DNA of 64,000 nucleotides from Pseudomonadota bacterium (GCA_023418595.1 JAEZZI010000013.1:1-64000), one strand, 5' to 3'; positions 16,469 through 25,338 are shown, counted from the stretch's first letter. Notes: a model not told the origin generated them from the sequence alone. Numbers and translations are program-made.

Positions 16469-17260
16469 ATGACGGGCGAGGCGAAGGCGATCTTCATCAC
16501 CGGCGGCGGATCGGGCATCGGTCGCGCGGTCGCGCAGCATTTCGCCGCGCGCGGCTGGCGGGTCGGTGTCGCCGACGTCAATCAGACGGGAATTGCCGAA
16601 ACGCGCGCGTTGCTGCCGGAGGGCATGTCGAGCGCGCATGTGATGGACGTGCGCGACCGCGATCAGTGGCGCAAGGAACTTGCCGCATTCGTCGCGACGA
16701 GCGGCGGACGGCTTGACGTGCTGTTCAACAATGCCGGGATCGCGGTGGGCGGCGAATTCGCGCAGACTCCGCTCGACGATCTCGACCGGCTGATCGCGAT
16801 CAACCTGACCGGCGTCGTCAACGGCGCGTATATCGGGCACCCCTACCTAAAGGCATCGCCGGGGGGCGGCTGCCTGCTCAACACCGCATCGGCCGCGGGG
16901 ATTTACGGCGCGGGCGGCGCGGCGGTCTATTCGGCGACCAAGTTCGCGGTGCGCGGATTGACCGAGGCGCTCGACGGTGAATGGGCGAAGGACGGCATCC
17001 GCGTCCGGTCGATCATGCCCAGCTTCATCGACACGCCGTTGCTCGATTCGGGCGTGACCGGATCGAACCAGAATGTCCGCGAACGCGTCCGCGCGGCGGG
17101 ACTGGAATTCACGCCGCTCAGCGAGGTCGCCGAACTCGCGTGGCAGGCTGTGCACGGCGATGCGATCCACACCGTCATCGGCAAGACCGCGCGCCGCATG
17201 AAATTCGCCGCGCGCTGGATGCCGAAGGCGTTGAGGAAGCAGGCCCGCGGCGGACTTTAG
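16469..17260 (+). CDS. Short-chain dehydrogenase/reductase
   Basis: A 263-residue classical SDR. The Rossmann cofactor motif TGGGSGIG is at residues 11-18, NNAG at 87-90, and the catalytic Ser (near 141) with YSATK (Tyr154, Lys158) is complete. The C-terminal basic tail RRMKFAARWMPKALRKQ is common in SDRs annotated against lipid or alcohol substrates. The cofactor preference is unclear: Asp at the end of beta-2 (GVADVN) favours NAD(H). The start at 16469 is chosen because it puts the Rossmann strand at the N-terminus. The substrate is unknown. Confidence 0.85.
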   Translation: MTGEAKAIFITGGGSGIGRAVAQHFAARGWRVGVADVNQTGIAETRALLPEGMSSAHVMDVRDRDQWRKELAAFVATSGGRLDVLFNNAGIAVGGEFAQTPLDDLDRLIAINLTGVVNGAYIGHPYLKASPGGGCLLNTASAAGIYGAGGAAVYSATKFAVRGLTEALDGEWAKDGIRVRSIMPSFIDTPLLDSGVTGSNQNVRERVRAAGLEFTPLSEVAELAWQAVHGDAIHTVIGKTARRMKFAARWMPKALRKQARGGL

Positions 17261-17276
17261 ACGAACGGCGCGGGGG

Positions 17277-17570
17277 CTATTCCACCAGCGCGTCGATTTT
17301 CTGCGCCATATCGACATCGCGTTCGGACAAGCCGCCTGCGTCGTGGGTCGTCAGCAAAATGTCCACGCGGTTATAGACGTTCGACCATTCGGGATGGTGG
17401 TCGGCTTTTTCCGCGAGCAGCGCGACCTGCGTCATGAAGGCAAAGGCTTGCGAGAAATCGTCGAAGGTGAATGTCCGGGTGATCGCGTCGCGGCTTTCGT
17501 CCACGTCCCAGTCGGGCAGGCCGTCCAGCGCGTCCGCGCGTTCGGCTTCGCTCAGTTGCTCGACCATCAT
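17277..17570 (-). CDS. phhB: Pterin-4a-carbinolamine dehydratase
   Basis: A 97-residue protein of normal length for the family, which recycles the 4a-hydroxy-pterin formed by phenylalanine hydroxylase. The signature region is present: FDDFSQAFAFMTQVALLAEK, then the conserved HHPEWSNVYNRVDILLTTHDAGG carrying the two active-site histidines and the later one in TTHD. It is divergent by 44 bases from the small metallopeptidase gene. No phenylalanine hydroxylase gene is in the window. The symbol follows the family name and the exact pathway use is inferred. Confidence 0.9.
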   Translation of the reverse strand: MMVEQLSEAERADALDGLPDWDVDESRDAITRTFTFDDFSQAFAFMTQVALLAEKADHHPEWSNVYNRVDILLTTHDAGGLSERDVDMAQKIDALVE

Positions 17571-17614
17571 CCCCTCGCTTGGCAGTTATCGCCGCCCGGC
17601 CTATGGCATGGCCC

Positions 17615-18022
17615 ATGTCGACGCAAGCGCCGCGCCTCGCCCCGACCAACGACACGCTGGAAGCACTCGCGCGCGAGGCGCTGGCGCGCATCCCCGAACC
17701 GTTCGCCAGCCATCTGAAGGATGTGGTCCTGATCGTAGAGGACTTCGCTGATGAGGAAACGCTGGCGGCGATGGGTATCGAGGATCCGTTCGAGCTGACC
17801 GGTCTCTATCACGGTCGCCCGATCGGTGAGAAATCGAGCTTCGACAGCGGCGGACTGCCCGACCGCATCCACCTCTACCGCCGACCCCTGCTCGACGAAT
17901 GGTGCGATACCGGCGTCGCGCTCGACGACCTGATCACCCATGTCGTGGTGCACGAGGTCGGTCATCATTTCGGCCTGTCGGACGACGACATGCACGCGCT
18001 GGAAGATTCGGTCGGCGAGTGA
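17615..18022 (+). CDS. Small zincin-type metallopeptidase
   Basis: A 135-residue protein with a complete zinc motif HEVGHHFG at about residues 113-120 (HExxHxxG) followed by the acidic segment LSDDDMHALE. This is the pattern of the short bacterial metallopeptidase family Pfam Zincin_1, often cotranscribed with unrelated housekeeping genes. No signal peptide is seen, so it is probably cytoplasmic. ATG 17615 is preferred because the upstream extension is not conserved-looking. Its stop overlaps the GTG of ccmA, so it is co-translated with the heme exporter. Its substrate is unknown. Confidence 0.85.
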   Translation: MSTQAPRLAPTNDTLEALAREALARIPEPFASHLKDVVLIVEDFADEETLAAMGIEDPFELTGLYHGRPIGEKSSFDSGGLPDRIHLYRRPLLDEWCDTGVALDDLITHVVVHEVGHHFGLSDDDMHALEDSVGE

Positions 18023-18603
18023 GCACAGGCGCGCTTCGCCTGGAGGCAGTCGCATGCGTTCGCGGCGGGCGGATGCTGTTTGCCGGACTCGATCTTGCGC
18101 TCGGCGCGGGCGATGCGGCGCTGGTTTCGGGGCCGAACGGGATCGGAAAATCGAGCCTGTTGCGGCTGGCGGCGGGGTTGCTCAAGCCGTTTTCCGGGCG
18201 CGTCGAACGCTCGGGTACGGTCGCGCTGCTTGCCGAGGATCATGCGCTCGACCCCGAACGACCGCTCGCTAAGACGCTCGGCTTCTGGGCGGGGATCGAC
18301 GGCGGGCGCGATCGGCTGTCGGTGGCGATCGAGCGGGTCGGGCTTGGCGGGCTGGAGCCGGTGCCGGTGCGCTTCCTGTCGACCGGACAGCGCAAGCGCG
18401 CCGGGCTGGCGCGGACGATGGCGAGCGGCGCGGGCCTGTGGCTGCTCGACGAACCGGCCAACGGTCTCGACAGCCAGGGGGTGGCGATGCTGGAGGCGCT
18501 GATCGCCGAACATCGTGCAGGCGGCGGCGTGGCGCTGGTCGCGAGCCATTTGCCGATCGCACTTGCCGACGCGCAGTCGGTGCGGCTGGAGCGCCCGGCA
18601 TGA
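18019..18603 (+). CDS. ccmA: Heme exporter ATP-binding protein CcmA
   Basis: A 194-residue ABC ATPase. Walker A is SGPNGIGKSS (about 37-46), the signature is FLSTGQRKRAGLA (near 117-129) and Walker B is LWLLDEPANGLD. CcmA works with CcmB (and CcmC/D) to drive release of holo-CcmE in cytochrome c maturation. The gene starts with GTG overlapping the metallopeptidase stop, and its own stop overlaps the ATG of ccmB. The other ccm genes (ccmC-I) are not in the window. Confidence 0.92.
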   Translation: MSTGALRLEAVACVRGGRMLFAGLDLALGAGDAALVSGPNGIGKSSLLRLAAGLLKPFSGRVERSGTVALLAEDHALDPERPLAKTLGFWAGIDGGRDRLSVAIERVGLGGLEPVPVRFLSTGQRKRAGLARTMASGAGLWLLDEPANGLDSQGVAMLEALIAEHRAGGGVALVASHLPIALADAQSVRLERPA

Positions 18604-19241
18604 GCGTGTTCGGCCAGCTGATCTTGCGCGACCTGCGCCGCGCATGGACCAGTGGCGGGCTGACGCTGCCGATCGCTTTCTTCCTGCTCGCGGTCGTCCT
18701 GTTTCCGTTCGCGATCGGGCCGGATCGCGACATCCTGTCGCGCATCGCGAGTGGCGCGGTGTGGACCGCCGCCTTGCTCGCCGCGCTGTTGCCGGTCGAG
18801 CGGCTGATCGTCCCCGATATGGAAAGCGGCGTCATCGATCAGTTGGTCGTGCGCGGCCTGACCGACCCGATGATCGGGGCGGCAAAGATCGTCGCCCACT
18901 GGCTGGGCTTCGCGCCCGCGCTGCTGATCGCGACGTTCGCGGCGGCGGCGCTGTTGGGGATGGAGGCGGCGCAGGTGCGAATCACGCTGATCTCACTGGC
19001 TATCGGCACGCCGGGGCTGGCCGCGCTCGGCGTCATCACCGCCGCTTTGGTCGCTGGACTGCGCGGTGCGGGGGCGCTGGCGGGGCTCGTGATGCTGCCT
19101 TTCGCGCTGCCGCTCCTGATCTTCGGTGCGGGCGCCAGCGATGGGGCAGGCGCGTTGAAGCTGCTCGCCGCGACCAGCCTGTTGCTTGTCGCGGGCGGGC
19201 CGTTCGTGGCAGGATCGGCGATGCGGATGGCGCGCGGTTAA
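18600..19241 (+). CDS. ccmB: Heme exporter membrane protein CcmB
   Basis: A 213-residue, six-helix membrane protein with the family's N-terminal helix FFLLAVVLFPFAIGPD and the conserved middle ERLIVPDMESGVIDQLVV near 65-85. It is the permease partner of CcmA and starts by ATGA overlap with it. The last bases overlap by four with the convergent methyltransferase gene (stops at 19241 and 19238). This leaves no room for a separate terminator between the two. Confidence 0.92.
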   Translation: MSVFGQLILRDLRRAWTSGGLTLPIAFFLLAVVLFPFAIGPDRDILSRIASGAVWTAALLAALLPVERLIVPDMESGVIDQLVVRGLTDPMIGAAKIVAHWLGFAPALLIATFAAAALLGMEAAQVRITLISLAIGTPGLAALGVITAALVAGLRGAGALAGLVMLPFALPLLIFGAGASDGAGALKLLAATSLLLVAGGPFVAGSAMRMARG

Positions 19242-20113
19242 CCCGCGCGCGACCACCGCGCAAAGATCGCGGTCGGCAGTTCCAGGCCGCGGGCTTCCTC
19301 GCGCACCGTCAGTTCGCCCGCCTCGACCGTGCCGGGCAGGTCTGCGAATGCCTGACGCACCAGCTCGCCGATCGCGAGCGCCGACATGCGGACGGCATAG
19401 ACGGTCAGGAACAGGCAGGCCGATTTGTCGTCGAGCAGCGCGCGGCAGTTGGCGATCAGGTCGGGGAGGCCTTCTTCCAGCTTCCACACTTCGCCATTGG
19501 GGCCGCGGCCCCATTTGGGGGGATCGAGCAGGATCGCGTCGTAGCGCCGCCCGCGCCGCACTTCGCGCGCGACGAACTTGCCCGCATCCTCGATCAGCCA
19601 GCGGACGGGGAGGTCGTTCATGCCCGACAGCACTGCATTCGCCCGTGCGGCCTCGACCGATTTCTTCGACGCGTCGACATGCACCATCCGCGCGCCTGCG
19701 CTGGCCAGGGCCAGAGTCCCTACGCCGGTATAGCCGAACAGGTTGAGTGCGTCGGGGTTATCGACCGGCGCGATCTGCCCGCGCAGCCAGGTCCATACCG
19801 GCGCCATGTCAGGGAAGAAGCCCAGATGGCGGAACGGCGTGGTCTGGGCGGTGAATTTCACCCGATCCCATTTGAGCGGCCAGCCATGTTCGGGCACGTT
19901 GCGGAAATAGTGCCAGCGCCCGCCGCCATCCTCGTCGGATGCGGGGACGAATTCGGCATCGGCGTCCCAGTCGTCGCTTGCGGGTGCCCACATCGCCTGG
20001 GGTTCGGGGCGGATGAAGCGGAACCGGCCATAGCGTTCGAGCTTTCGGCCATGCCCGCAATCGATCAGGCCGTAATCCGCCCAGGGCTCGCCGGTCAGGG
20101 TGATGAGGTTCAT
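19238..20113 (-). CDS. Class I SAM-dependent methyltransferase, rRNA-type
   Basis: A 291-residue methyltransferase resembling the catalytic half of RlmI/RlmK-type 23S rRNA methyltransferases. Motif I is ALNLFGYTGVGTLALASAGA, motif II VHVDASKKSVEAARANA, and the catalytic/substrate loop DPPKWGRGPNGEVW. The N-terminal 90 residues are not a recognisable PUA domain. The start MNLITLTGEPWADYG is taken at 20113 because upstream sequence in frame belongs to thrC in another frame. The exact target base is not determinable here. Confidence 0.82.
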   Translation of the reverse strand: MNLITLTGEPWADYGLIDCGHGRKLERYGRFRFIRPEPQAMWAPASDDWDADAEFVPASDEDGGGRWHYFRNVPEHGWPLKWDRVKFTAQTTPFRHLGFFPDMAPVWTWLRGQIAPVDNPDALNLFGYTGVGTLALASAGARMVHVDASKKSVEAARANAVLSGMNDLPVRWLIEDAGKFVAREVRRGRRYDAILLDPPKWGRGPNGEVWKLEEGLPDLIANCRALLDDKSACLFLTVYAVRMSALAIGELVRQAFADLPGTVEAGELTVREEARGLELPTAIFARWSRAG

Positions 20114-20151
20114 GGTCCCCCCATGCCAATTCGGGCGCGCGGGGGGAAGGC

Positions 20152-21546
20152 TCAGCGCGCGGTTGCGCGTTCGGCGATATAGGCGGTCACCGCGTCGAAG
20201 GTGCCGGGGAGTTCGGCATAGCGTTCCTCGCGGTCGAACAGGTCGCCCATGCGTGCGGGCAGCGACGGGCGCTGGCCGGTGGCGCGCTCGACCGCATCCG
20301 GGAATTTTGCCGGGTGTGCGGTGGCAAGCGTCACAATCGGCACGTCGCCGATATCGGCGCGACGTGCGGCGGCGAGGCCGATTGCGGTGTGGGGATCGAG
20401 CAGTTCGCCGGTCGATTCCTGTGCCCAGCGCATCGATTGAGCCATTGAGTCCGCATCGACCGCGTCGCTGAGGAACAGAGCCGCCGCTCCCTGCGCTTGC
20501 GCGTTGGTCAATTGCATCGCGCGCGTCGTCTCGAACCCGCGCATCTGTTCGGCCAGCGCCGCGCCGTCGCGTCCGCCGACATCGAACAGCAGGCGTTCGA
20601 AATTCGAGCTGACCTGAATGTCCATCGACGGTGCTGCCGTCGGCGTTACCGCCGCCGACGAATAATCCCCTCGCGACAGCGCCCGGTGAAGGATATCGTT
20701 GACGTTGGTCGCGACGATCAGCTTTGCGACCGGGAGGCCCATCCGCGCGGCGACATGGCCGGCGAACACATCGCCGAAATTGCCGGTCGGCACCGAAAAG
20801 GCGACCGCGCGGTCGGGGGCGCCCAACCGGCTGGCGGCGTAGAAATAATAGACCACCTGCGCCATCAGCCGCGCCCAGTTGATCGAGTTGACCGCGCTCA
20901 ACCGAAAGCGCCCGGAAAAGCCGGGGTCGTTGAACATCGCCTTCACCATCGCCTGTGCGGTGTCGAAATCGCCCGAGATCGCGATGTTGTGGACGTTGGG
21001 GGAAAGCACCGTCGTCATCTGGCGGCGCTGGACATCGGACACGCGGCCAGACGGGTGGAGCATGAAGATGTCGACCCCTTCGCGCCCCGCCACGGCGTCG
21101 ATCGCCGCCGATCCGGTGTCGCCGCTGGTCGCGCCGACGATGGTCAGCGGGGTTTCGCTGGGGTGAATGAAGCGTTCGAAGAGCAGCCCCAGCAACTGCA
21201 ACGCCACGTCCTTGAAGGCCAGGGTCGGGCCGTGGAACAGTTCGAGCAGGAAATGCCGATGGTCGAGCTGGACGAGCGGGGTGACGGCGGCATGGGCGAA
21301 GCGGCCATAGGCCTGTTCGCACAGGTCGCGCAGTTCCTCGGCAGTAAGCGCGTCGCCGACAAAGGGGCTCATTACGGTGACCGCGACATCGACATAGCGT
21401 TGCGTCGCCATCGCGCGGATGGTGTCGGCGTCGATGGTCGGCCAGGCGTCGGGCAGATAGAGCCCGCCATCCGATGCCAATCCGCTGAGCGTCGCGTCCC
21501 GGAAATCGAGAGTTGGCGCCGTTCCCCTGGTGCTGACGTACCGCAT
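20152..21546 (-). CDS. thrC: Threonine synthase
   Basis: A 464-residue PLP enzyme that converts O-phospho-L-homoserine to threonine. The N-terminus MRYVSTRGTAPTLDFRDA matches the family. The PLP lysine lies in FHGPTLAFKDVALQLLG near residue 110. The phosphate loop VGATSGDTGSAAIDAVAG and later VPTGNFGDVFAGHVA are characteristic of the long bacterial-yeast type. It is the next gene after SURF1 on the same strand, an arrangement I recall for sphingomonads. A palindromic repeat separates it from SURF1 and could reduce readthrough. Confidence 0.95.
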   Translation of the reverse strand: MRYVSTRGTAPTLDFRDATLSGLASDGGLYLPDAWPTIDADTIRAMATQRYVDVAVTVMSPFVGDALTAEELRDLCEQAYGRFAHAAVTPLVQLDHRHFLLELFHGPTLAFKDVALQLLGLLFERFIHPSETPLTIVGATSGDTGSAAIDAVAGREGVDIFMLHPSGRVSDVQRRQMTTVLSPNVHNIAISGDFDTAQAMVKAMFNDPGFSGRFRLSAVNSINWARLMAQVVYYFYAASRLGAPDRAVAFSVPTGNFGDVFAGHVAARMGLPVAKLIVATNVNDILHRALSRGDYSSAAVTPTAAPSMDIQVSSNFERLLFDVGGRDGAALAEQMRGFETTRAMQLTNAQAQGAAALFLSDAVDADSMAQSMRWAQESTGELLDPHTAIGLAAARRADIGDVPIVTLATAHPAKFPDAVERATGQRPSLPARMGDLFDREERYAELPGTFDAVTAYIAERATAR

Positions 21547-21647
21547 GGGGCCGTGGCTTAGGATGCGCCGCGAATGGCGGCAAGCATGGCGATCATTGGG
21601 GCGGGGCAGGCTGGGGTTTGTTTGGGGAGGCGCTGCCGTTTCCAAAT

Positions 21648-21727
21648 CCCGTTCGTTTCGAGCGAAGTCGAGAAACGCGACACGAGCGTCCAGATCACGT
21701 TTCTCGACTTCGCTCGAAACGAACGGG
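21648..21727. repeat. Intergenic inverted repeat, family A (copy 1)
   Basis: Perfect 30-base arms at 21648-21677 and 21698-21727, starting CCCGTTCGTTTCGAGCGAAG, are separated by 20 bases. Other copies are at 31373-31449 and 52547-52625. It sits between SURF1 and thrC on the reverse strand. Confidence 0.9.
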
Positions 21728-21750
21728 AGAGGGGGGCAACGGATAAGGGG

Positions 21751-22365
21751 CTACCCCCTGCGCCGGTGCCTCAGCGCGAGGAGGTAGATCAGCACGGCAA
21801 ACCCCGCAAACGCGAACCATTGGACCGCATAGGAGAGGTGGTTGTTGGGCGCGCTCGACGGATCGGGGGCGCGGCTGGTGCCGAGACCCTGCGGCGCGCG
21901 GTCGAGGACCAGCATCAATTCGCGCGGATGGCTCTTGCCCATCGCGCGGCTCAGGATCGACTGGCCGTCGGGCGCCTGGGTCAGCACGCCGCTGATTTCG
22001 CCGCCGGTCCAGTCGGGCACGTAATCCGGTTCGGTCGCGACGCCGAGTTCGATCGGAAAACCGGGGCCTTCGACACCGGTGCGGCAGCGGCCGATGACGC
22101 GGAATCCCAGCTTGCCGTCGGCGGTGCGCCCGGCTTCGTTTTCCCAGCCGCCTGCGTCGATGCACATGCCGCGGGCACGACGGAACAGGTTTTCGTCGCC
22201 GACCGGAAAGCGCGGCAGGGCGATTTCGGGGAGCGCCATATTCTGCGCGTGGCGAGCGATCTGGGCTTCCTTCTCGTCCGCGCGGCCAAGCTGCCAGACG
22301 CCGAGCGCGAGCATCGCGGCGACGGCGAGGCCGACGACGATGGTGGGAAGGACGGGGAGTTTCAC
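21751..22365 (-). CDS. SURF1-family cytochrome oxidase assembly protein
   Basis: A 204-residue protein with two membrane helices at the ends (VLPTIVVGLAVAAMLALGVWQLGR near 5-28 and WFAFAGFAVLIYLLALRHRRR near 183-203), with the soluble domain between them. This is the SURF1/Shy1 topology. The conserved GVWQLGRADEKEA and the NNHLSYAVQWFAFA ending are present. It helps heme a insertion or assembly of the aa3 oxidase encoded upstream. It starts by ATGA overlap with the DUF983 gene. Confidence 0.9.
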   Translation of the reverse strand: MKLPVLPTIVVGLAVAAMLALGVWQLGRADEKEAQIARHAQNMALPEIALPRFPVGDENLFRRARGMCIDAGGWENEAGRTADGKLGFRVIGRCRTGVEGPGFPIELGVATEPDYVPDWTGGEISGVLTQAPDGQSILSRAMGKSHPRELMLVLDRAPQGLGTSRAPDPSSAPNNHLSYAVQWFAFAGFAVLIYLLALRHRRRG

Positions 22366-22754
22366 ACTTGGTCCTTACGAGCGATGCGGCCTTCGCGCGC
22401 GGCGTTCTTATATTCGAAGAACAGCAATGCCGCCTTGGCGACGCGCAGCGATGCGATCACTGCGATCGTGGTCAGCGGCACCCAGAGGACGACATGCACC
22501 CAGAAGGGCGGGGCGACCGTGGCCTCAAGCACCAGCACGCCAATGACCAGCAGCGTCCCGATGATGGTGGTCAGGAACGCCGCCGGACCGTCGCCGACGT
22601 TGAAATTTGAAAAATCGAGGCCGCACATACGACAACGGGCCGCGAATTTCAGCGGCCCGTCGAACAGGGTCTTCCCCCCGCAGCGGGGGCATAGCCCAGA
22701 AAGCGAAGCGCGCACCGGATCGGGTTTTGGGTCCGTCACCGGCGCGCGTTGCAT
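22362..22754 (-). CDS. DUF983 membrane protein
   Basis: A 130-residue protein with an N-terminal four-cysteine zinc-ribbon-like segment (GLCPRCGGKTLF, then ARCRMCGLDFS) followed by two membrane helices (LTTIIGTLLVIGVLVLEA and VHVVLWVPLTTIAVIASLR). DUF983 proteins sit in cytochrome oxidase operons of alphaproteobacteria. Here it lies 2 bases after ctaE and overlaps SURF1. A role in oxidase biogenesis is inferred from this constant context, and the biochemical function is not known to me. Confidence 0.88.
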   Translation of the reverse strand: MQRAPVTDPKPDPVRASLSGLCPRCGGKTLFDGPLKFAARCRMCGLDFSNFNVGDGPAAFLTTIIGTLLVIGVLVLEATVAPPFWVHVVLWVPLTTIAVIASLRVAKAALLFFEYKNAAREGRIARKDQV

Positions 22755-22756
22755 GC

Positions 22757-23650
22757 TTAAATGGCCTCGGCGCCCCAACCGCCCCAGACATAGATCGAGA
22801 CGAACAGGAACAGCCACACCACGTCGACGAAATGCCAATACCAGGCGGCGGCTTCGAACCCGAAATGCTGGCGGGGGGTGAAATGGCCCTTGTAGGCGCG
22901 CGCCAGGCAGACGATCAGGAAGATCGTGCCGACGATCACATGGAAGCCGTGGAAGCCGGTCGCCATGTAGAAGGCCGACGAATAATTCGATTCGCCGAAC
23001 GCGAACGGCGCGTGGCTGTATTCGTAGGCCTGGATGAACGAGAAGACGATGCCGAGCACGATGGTCAGCCACAGGCCCTTCTTCACCACGTCGTTTTCGC
23101 CGACTCCGAGCAGGCCCCAGAACCCCTTCATTTTGCCGCCGCGCTGATTGTGGATCAGCCCGTGATGCGCCCAGGTGATGGTGGTGCCCGAAAGCAGCAG
23201 GATGAAGGTGTTGAGCAGCGGCAGCTTGAACGCGTCGAGCACGACCAGCCCCTGCGGCGGCCAGACGCCGGCGACGTCGGTCAGCCGTTCGACCATGCCA
23301 TCGACATAGGCGATCGGTTTGGGGAACAGCGCGAAATCGAAATAGGCCCAGAACCAGCCGACGAAGAACATCACTTCGGATGCGATGAACAACACCATGC
23401 CGTATCTGAGGTGAAGCTGGACGACCGGCGTGTGGTCGCCGGCGTGCGCCTCGCGGATCACATCGGCCCACCAGAACCAGAACACCGCCGAAATGGCGAG
23501 CAGGCCCAGGATCAGCACGGTGCCGCCCCAGGTGACTTCGTGCATGTACATGATGCCGCCGGTCGCCAGAATCAGCGCGGCGACGGCGCCCAGCAGCGGC
23601 CACGGGCTCGCCGGCAGGATATGGTAATCGTGGTTCTTGGCTCCGGCCAT
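22757..23650 (-). CDS. ctaE: Cytochrome c oxidase subunit III
   Basis: A 297-residue subunit III with seven predicted helices. The N-terminus KNHDYHILPASPWPLLGA is typical for the aa3 type. Conserved segments include FWWADVIREA, SEVMFFVGWFWAYFD with the acidic residue of helix III, TGFHGFHVIVGTIFL, and the last helix AAWYWHFVDVVWLFLFVSI. It lies in the cta operon after ctaG. Confidence 0.96.
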   Translation of the reverse strand: MAGAKNHDYHILPASPWPLLGAVAALILATGGIMYMHEVTWGGTVLILGLLAISAVFWFWWADVIREAHAGDHTPVVQLHLRYGMVLFIASEVMFFVGWFWAYFDFALFPKPIAYVDGMVERLTDVAGVWPPQGLVVLDAFKLPLLNTFILLLSGTTITWAHHGLIHNQRGGKMKGFWGLLGVGENDVVKKGLWLTIVLGIVFSFIQAYEYSHAPFAFGESNYSSAFYMATGFHGFHVIVGTIFLIVCLARAYKGHFTPRQHFGFEAAAWYWHFVDVVWLFLFVSIYVWGGWGAEAI

Positions 23651-23694
23651 GTCGGTCCCTGTCTGGCTAGATTATGCGTGTGTTCCCCAATCCC

Positions 23695-24228
23695 CTAGCT
23701 TGCGGGCTTGGCGGAATCCATGGGGTAAAATGTATAGGACAGCGTGATGTGCTGAATATCGCGCGCTTCGGGGTCGTCGAGGATCGCGGGATCGACATAG
23801 TAGATCACCGGCATCCTCACCTGTTGCCCCGGTTGCAGCGTCTGCTGGGTAAAGCAGAAACATTCGATCTTGGTGAAATATTTGCCTGCGCGTTCCGGCG
23901 TCACGTTGAATGTGGCGGTGCCGCTGACCGGCAGAGTCGAATCGTTCTTCGCGATGTAGAACGCCATCTGGCGTTCGCCGATATGCACATTCTGGCTGCG
24001 CTTTTCGGGCGCGAACTGCCACGGCAGGCCGACATTGACGTTGCTGTCGAACGCGACGGTAACCCGTTCCGATACGCCGCCGGGCGCCTGCGCACCGACC
24101 TGGGTTGTGCCGCCAAAGCCGGTGACGCGGCAGAACAGGTCGTAAAGCGGGACCGCGGCGAAGCCGAGGCCGGTCATGCCGACCACGACGCTGCCGGCCA
24201 TCAGCGCAACTTTGAAGTTGGAGGTCAT
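23695..24228 (-). CDS. ctaG: Cytochrome c oxidase assembly protein CtaG (Cox11)
   Basis: A 177-residue copper chaperone for the CuB site. One N-terminal helix (VALMAGSVVVGMTGLGFAAV) is followed by the periplasmic domain with PLYDLFCRVTGFGGTTQ and the copper-binding IECFCFTQQTL (CFC motif), then IYYVDP. The length and layout are normal. It starts by ATGA overlap with the 44-residue membrane protein gene upstream. Confidence 0.95.
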   Translation of the reverse strand: MTSNFKVALMAGSVVVGMTGLGFAAVPLYDLFCRVTGFGGTTQVGAQAPGGVSERVTVAFDSNVNVGLPWQFAPEKRSQNVHIGERQMAFYIAKNDSTLPVSGTATFNVTPERAGKYFTKIECFCFTQQTLQPGQQVRMPVIYYVDPAILDDPEARDIQHITLSYTFYPMDSAKPAS

Positions 24229-24359
24229 TGCCACCCCTGCTGAATCTTGACGATGGTGATCGCGAACATGAGCAGCGCGAAGCCGCCGAGCAGCAGTGCC
24301 ACGACGCGCGCACGCGACCGCTGGCGCGCGCGAATCTCGGTTTCGGTCGGTTCGGTCAT
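24225..24359 (-). CDS. 44-residue single-pass membrane protein in the cta operon
   Basis: A very small protein: a charged, arginine-rich N-terminus (TETEIRARQRSRARVV), one helix (ALLLGGFALLMFAITIVKI) and a short tail. It overlaps ctaB at its start and ctaG at its end through ATGA junctions, so it is almost surely translated. The position between ctaB and ctaG matches the tiny CoxF-like proteins of other alphaproteobacterial oxidase operons. A part in oxidase assembly is inferred from location. Confidence 0.8.
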   Translation of the reverse strand: MTEPTETEIRARQRSRARVVALLLGGFALLMFAITIVKIQQGWQ

Positions 24360-25270
24360 GCAAATACCCATCTGTCGACGACCAATGCGCCGAACATCGC
24401 GAAGAGATAGAGGATCGACCAGGCGAACAGCCGCTTTTCGGGCTTCATCGAATCGTCGGTTTGGGTGGTGCGAGTCGCCACCTGCACCGCGAGCAGCGCG
24501 AAGATGCCGGTCAGCGCAACCGCCGCGAAGCCATAGATCGCGCCGGTCAGCCCCAGCGGCCACGGCGCAATCGCCGCGATGGCCATCGGGATGGTGTAGA
24601 GGCCGATCTGCGCGCGCGTCGCCCGCTCGCCCGCGACGACCGGCAGCATCGGCACGCCAGCATTGGCGTAATCGCTCTTCACGAACAGCGCGAGCGCCCA
24701 GAAATGCGGCGGCGTCCACAGGAAGATCAGCGCGAACAGCAGGATCGGCAGCAGCGCGACATCGCCGGTCGCCGCCGCCCAGCCGATCAGGGGCGGAAAC
24801 GCGCCCGCAGCGCCGCCGATGACGATATTCTGCGGCGTCCGGCGCTTCAGCCAAACGGTGTAGATCAGGACGTAGAACAGGATCGACACGGTCAGGATCG
24901 CCGCCGCCGCCCAGTTGACCGCCACGCCCATCAGGAGGACGGAAAAGATCGCGAGGCCGACGCCGAAATGGAGCGCCGACTGCCGGTCCATGCGGCCGGC
25001 GGGAAGCGGGCGGGCATGGGTGCGCTTCATCTTGGCGTCGAGATCGGCCTCATACCACTGGTTGAGCGCGCCCGCGGCACCTGCGCCAAGCGCGATGCAC
25101 AGGATCGCGGTGAGGCCCAGGATCGGGTTGATCGCGACCGGCGCCGCCAGCATCCCGCACAGGCCGGTGAAGACGACGAGCGTCATTACCCGTGGCTTGG
25201 TCAGCGCCAGGAAATCGCGCCACTCGGCGGGCAGGGTCAGGGTCGGTTCGGCTGTCGTCACGATCGTCAT
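24356..25270 (-). CDS. ctaB: Protoheme IX farnesyltransferase (heme O synthase)
   Basis: A 304-residue UbiA-type prenyltransferase with about nine helices. The first aspartate-rich region is LNQWYEADLDAKMKRTHARP near 80-99, and the second loop carries the conserved YTVWLKRRTPQNIVIGG. It farnesylates heme b to heme O for the aa3 oxidase. ATG 25270 is favoured over an in-frame ATG 22 codons upstream because LPAEWRDFLALTKPRV is where family members begin. It is separated from ctaD by 134 bases with hairpins. Confidence 0.94.
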   Translation of the reverse strand: MTIVTTAEPTLTLPAEWRDFLALTKPRVMTLVVFTGLCGMLAAPVAINPILGLTAILCIALGAGAAGALNQWYEADLDAKMKRTHARPLPAGRMDRQSALHFGVGLAIFSVLLMGVAVNWAAAAILTVSILFYVLIYTVWLKRRTPQNIVIGGAAGAFPPLIGWAAATGDVALLPILLFALIFLWTPPHFWALALFVKSDYANAGVPMLPVVAGERATRAQIGLYTIPMAIAAIAPWPLGLTGAIYGFAAVALTGIFALLAVQVATRTTQTDDSMKPEKRLFAWSILYLFAMFGALVVDRWVFA

Positions 25271-25338
25271 AATAGCATGAACGCGCGCATCGTGGCGCGC
25301 GAATGGATGCGGTCGGATCATTCGAACCGCAAGGGAAA

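Noticed and set aside
19238..21583. Single 781-codon protein combining threonine synthase region and methyltransferase
   Set aside because: The upstream part is thrC read in the wrong frame. The methyltransferase starts at 20113 and thrC occupies 21546-20152 in its own frame.
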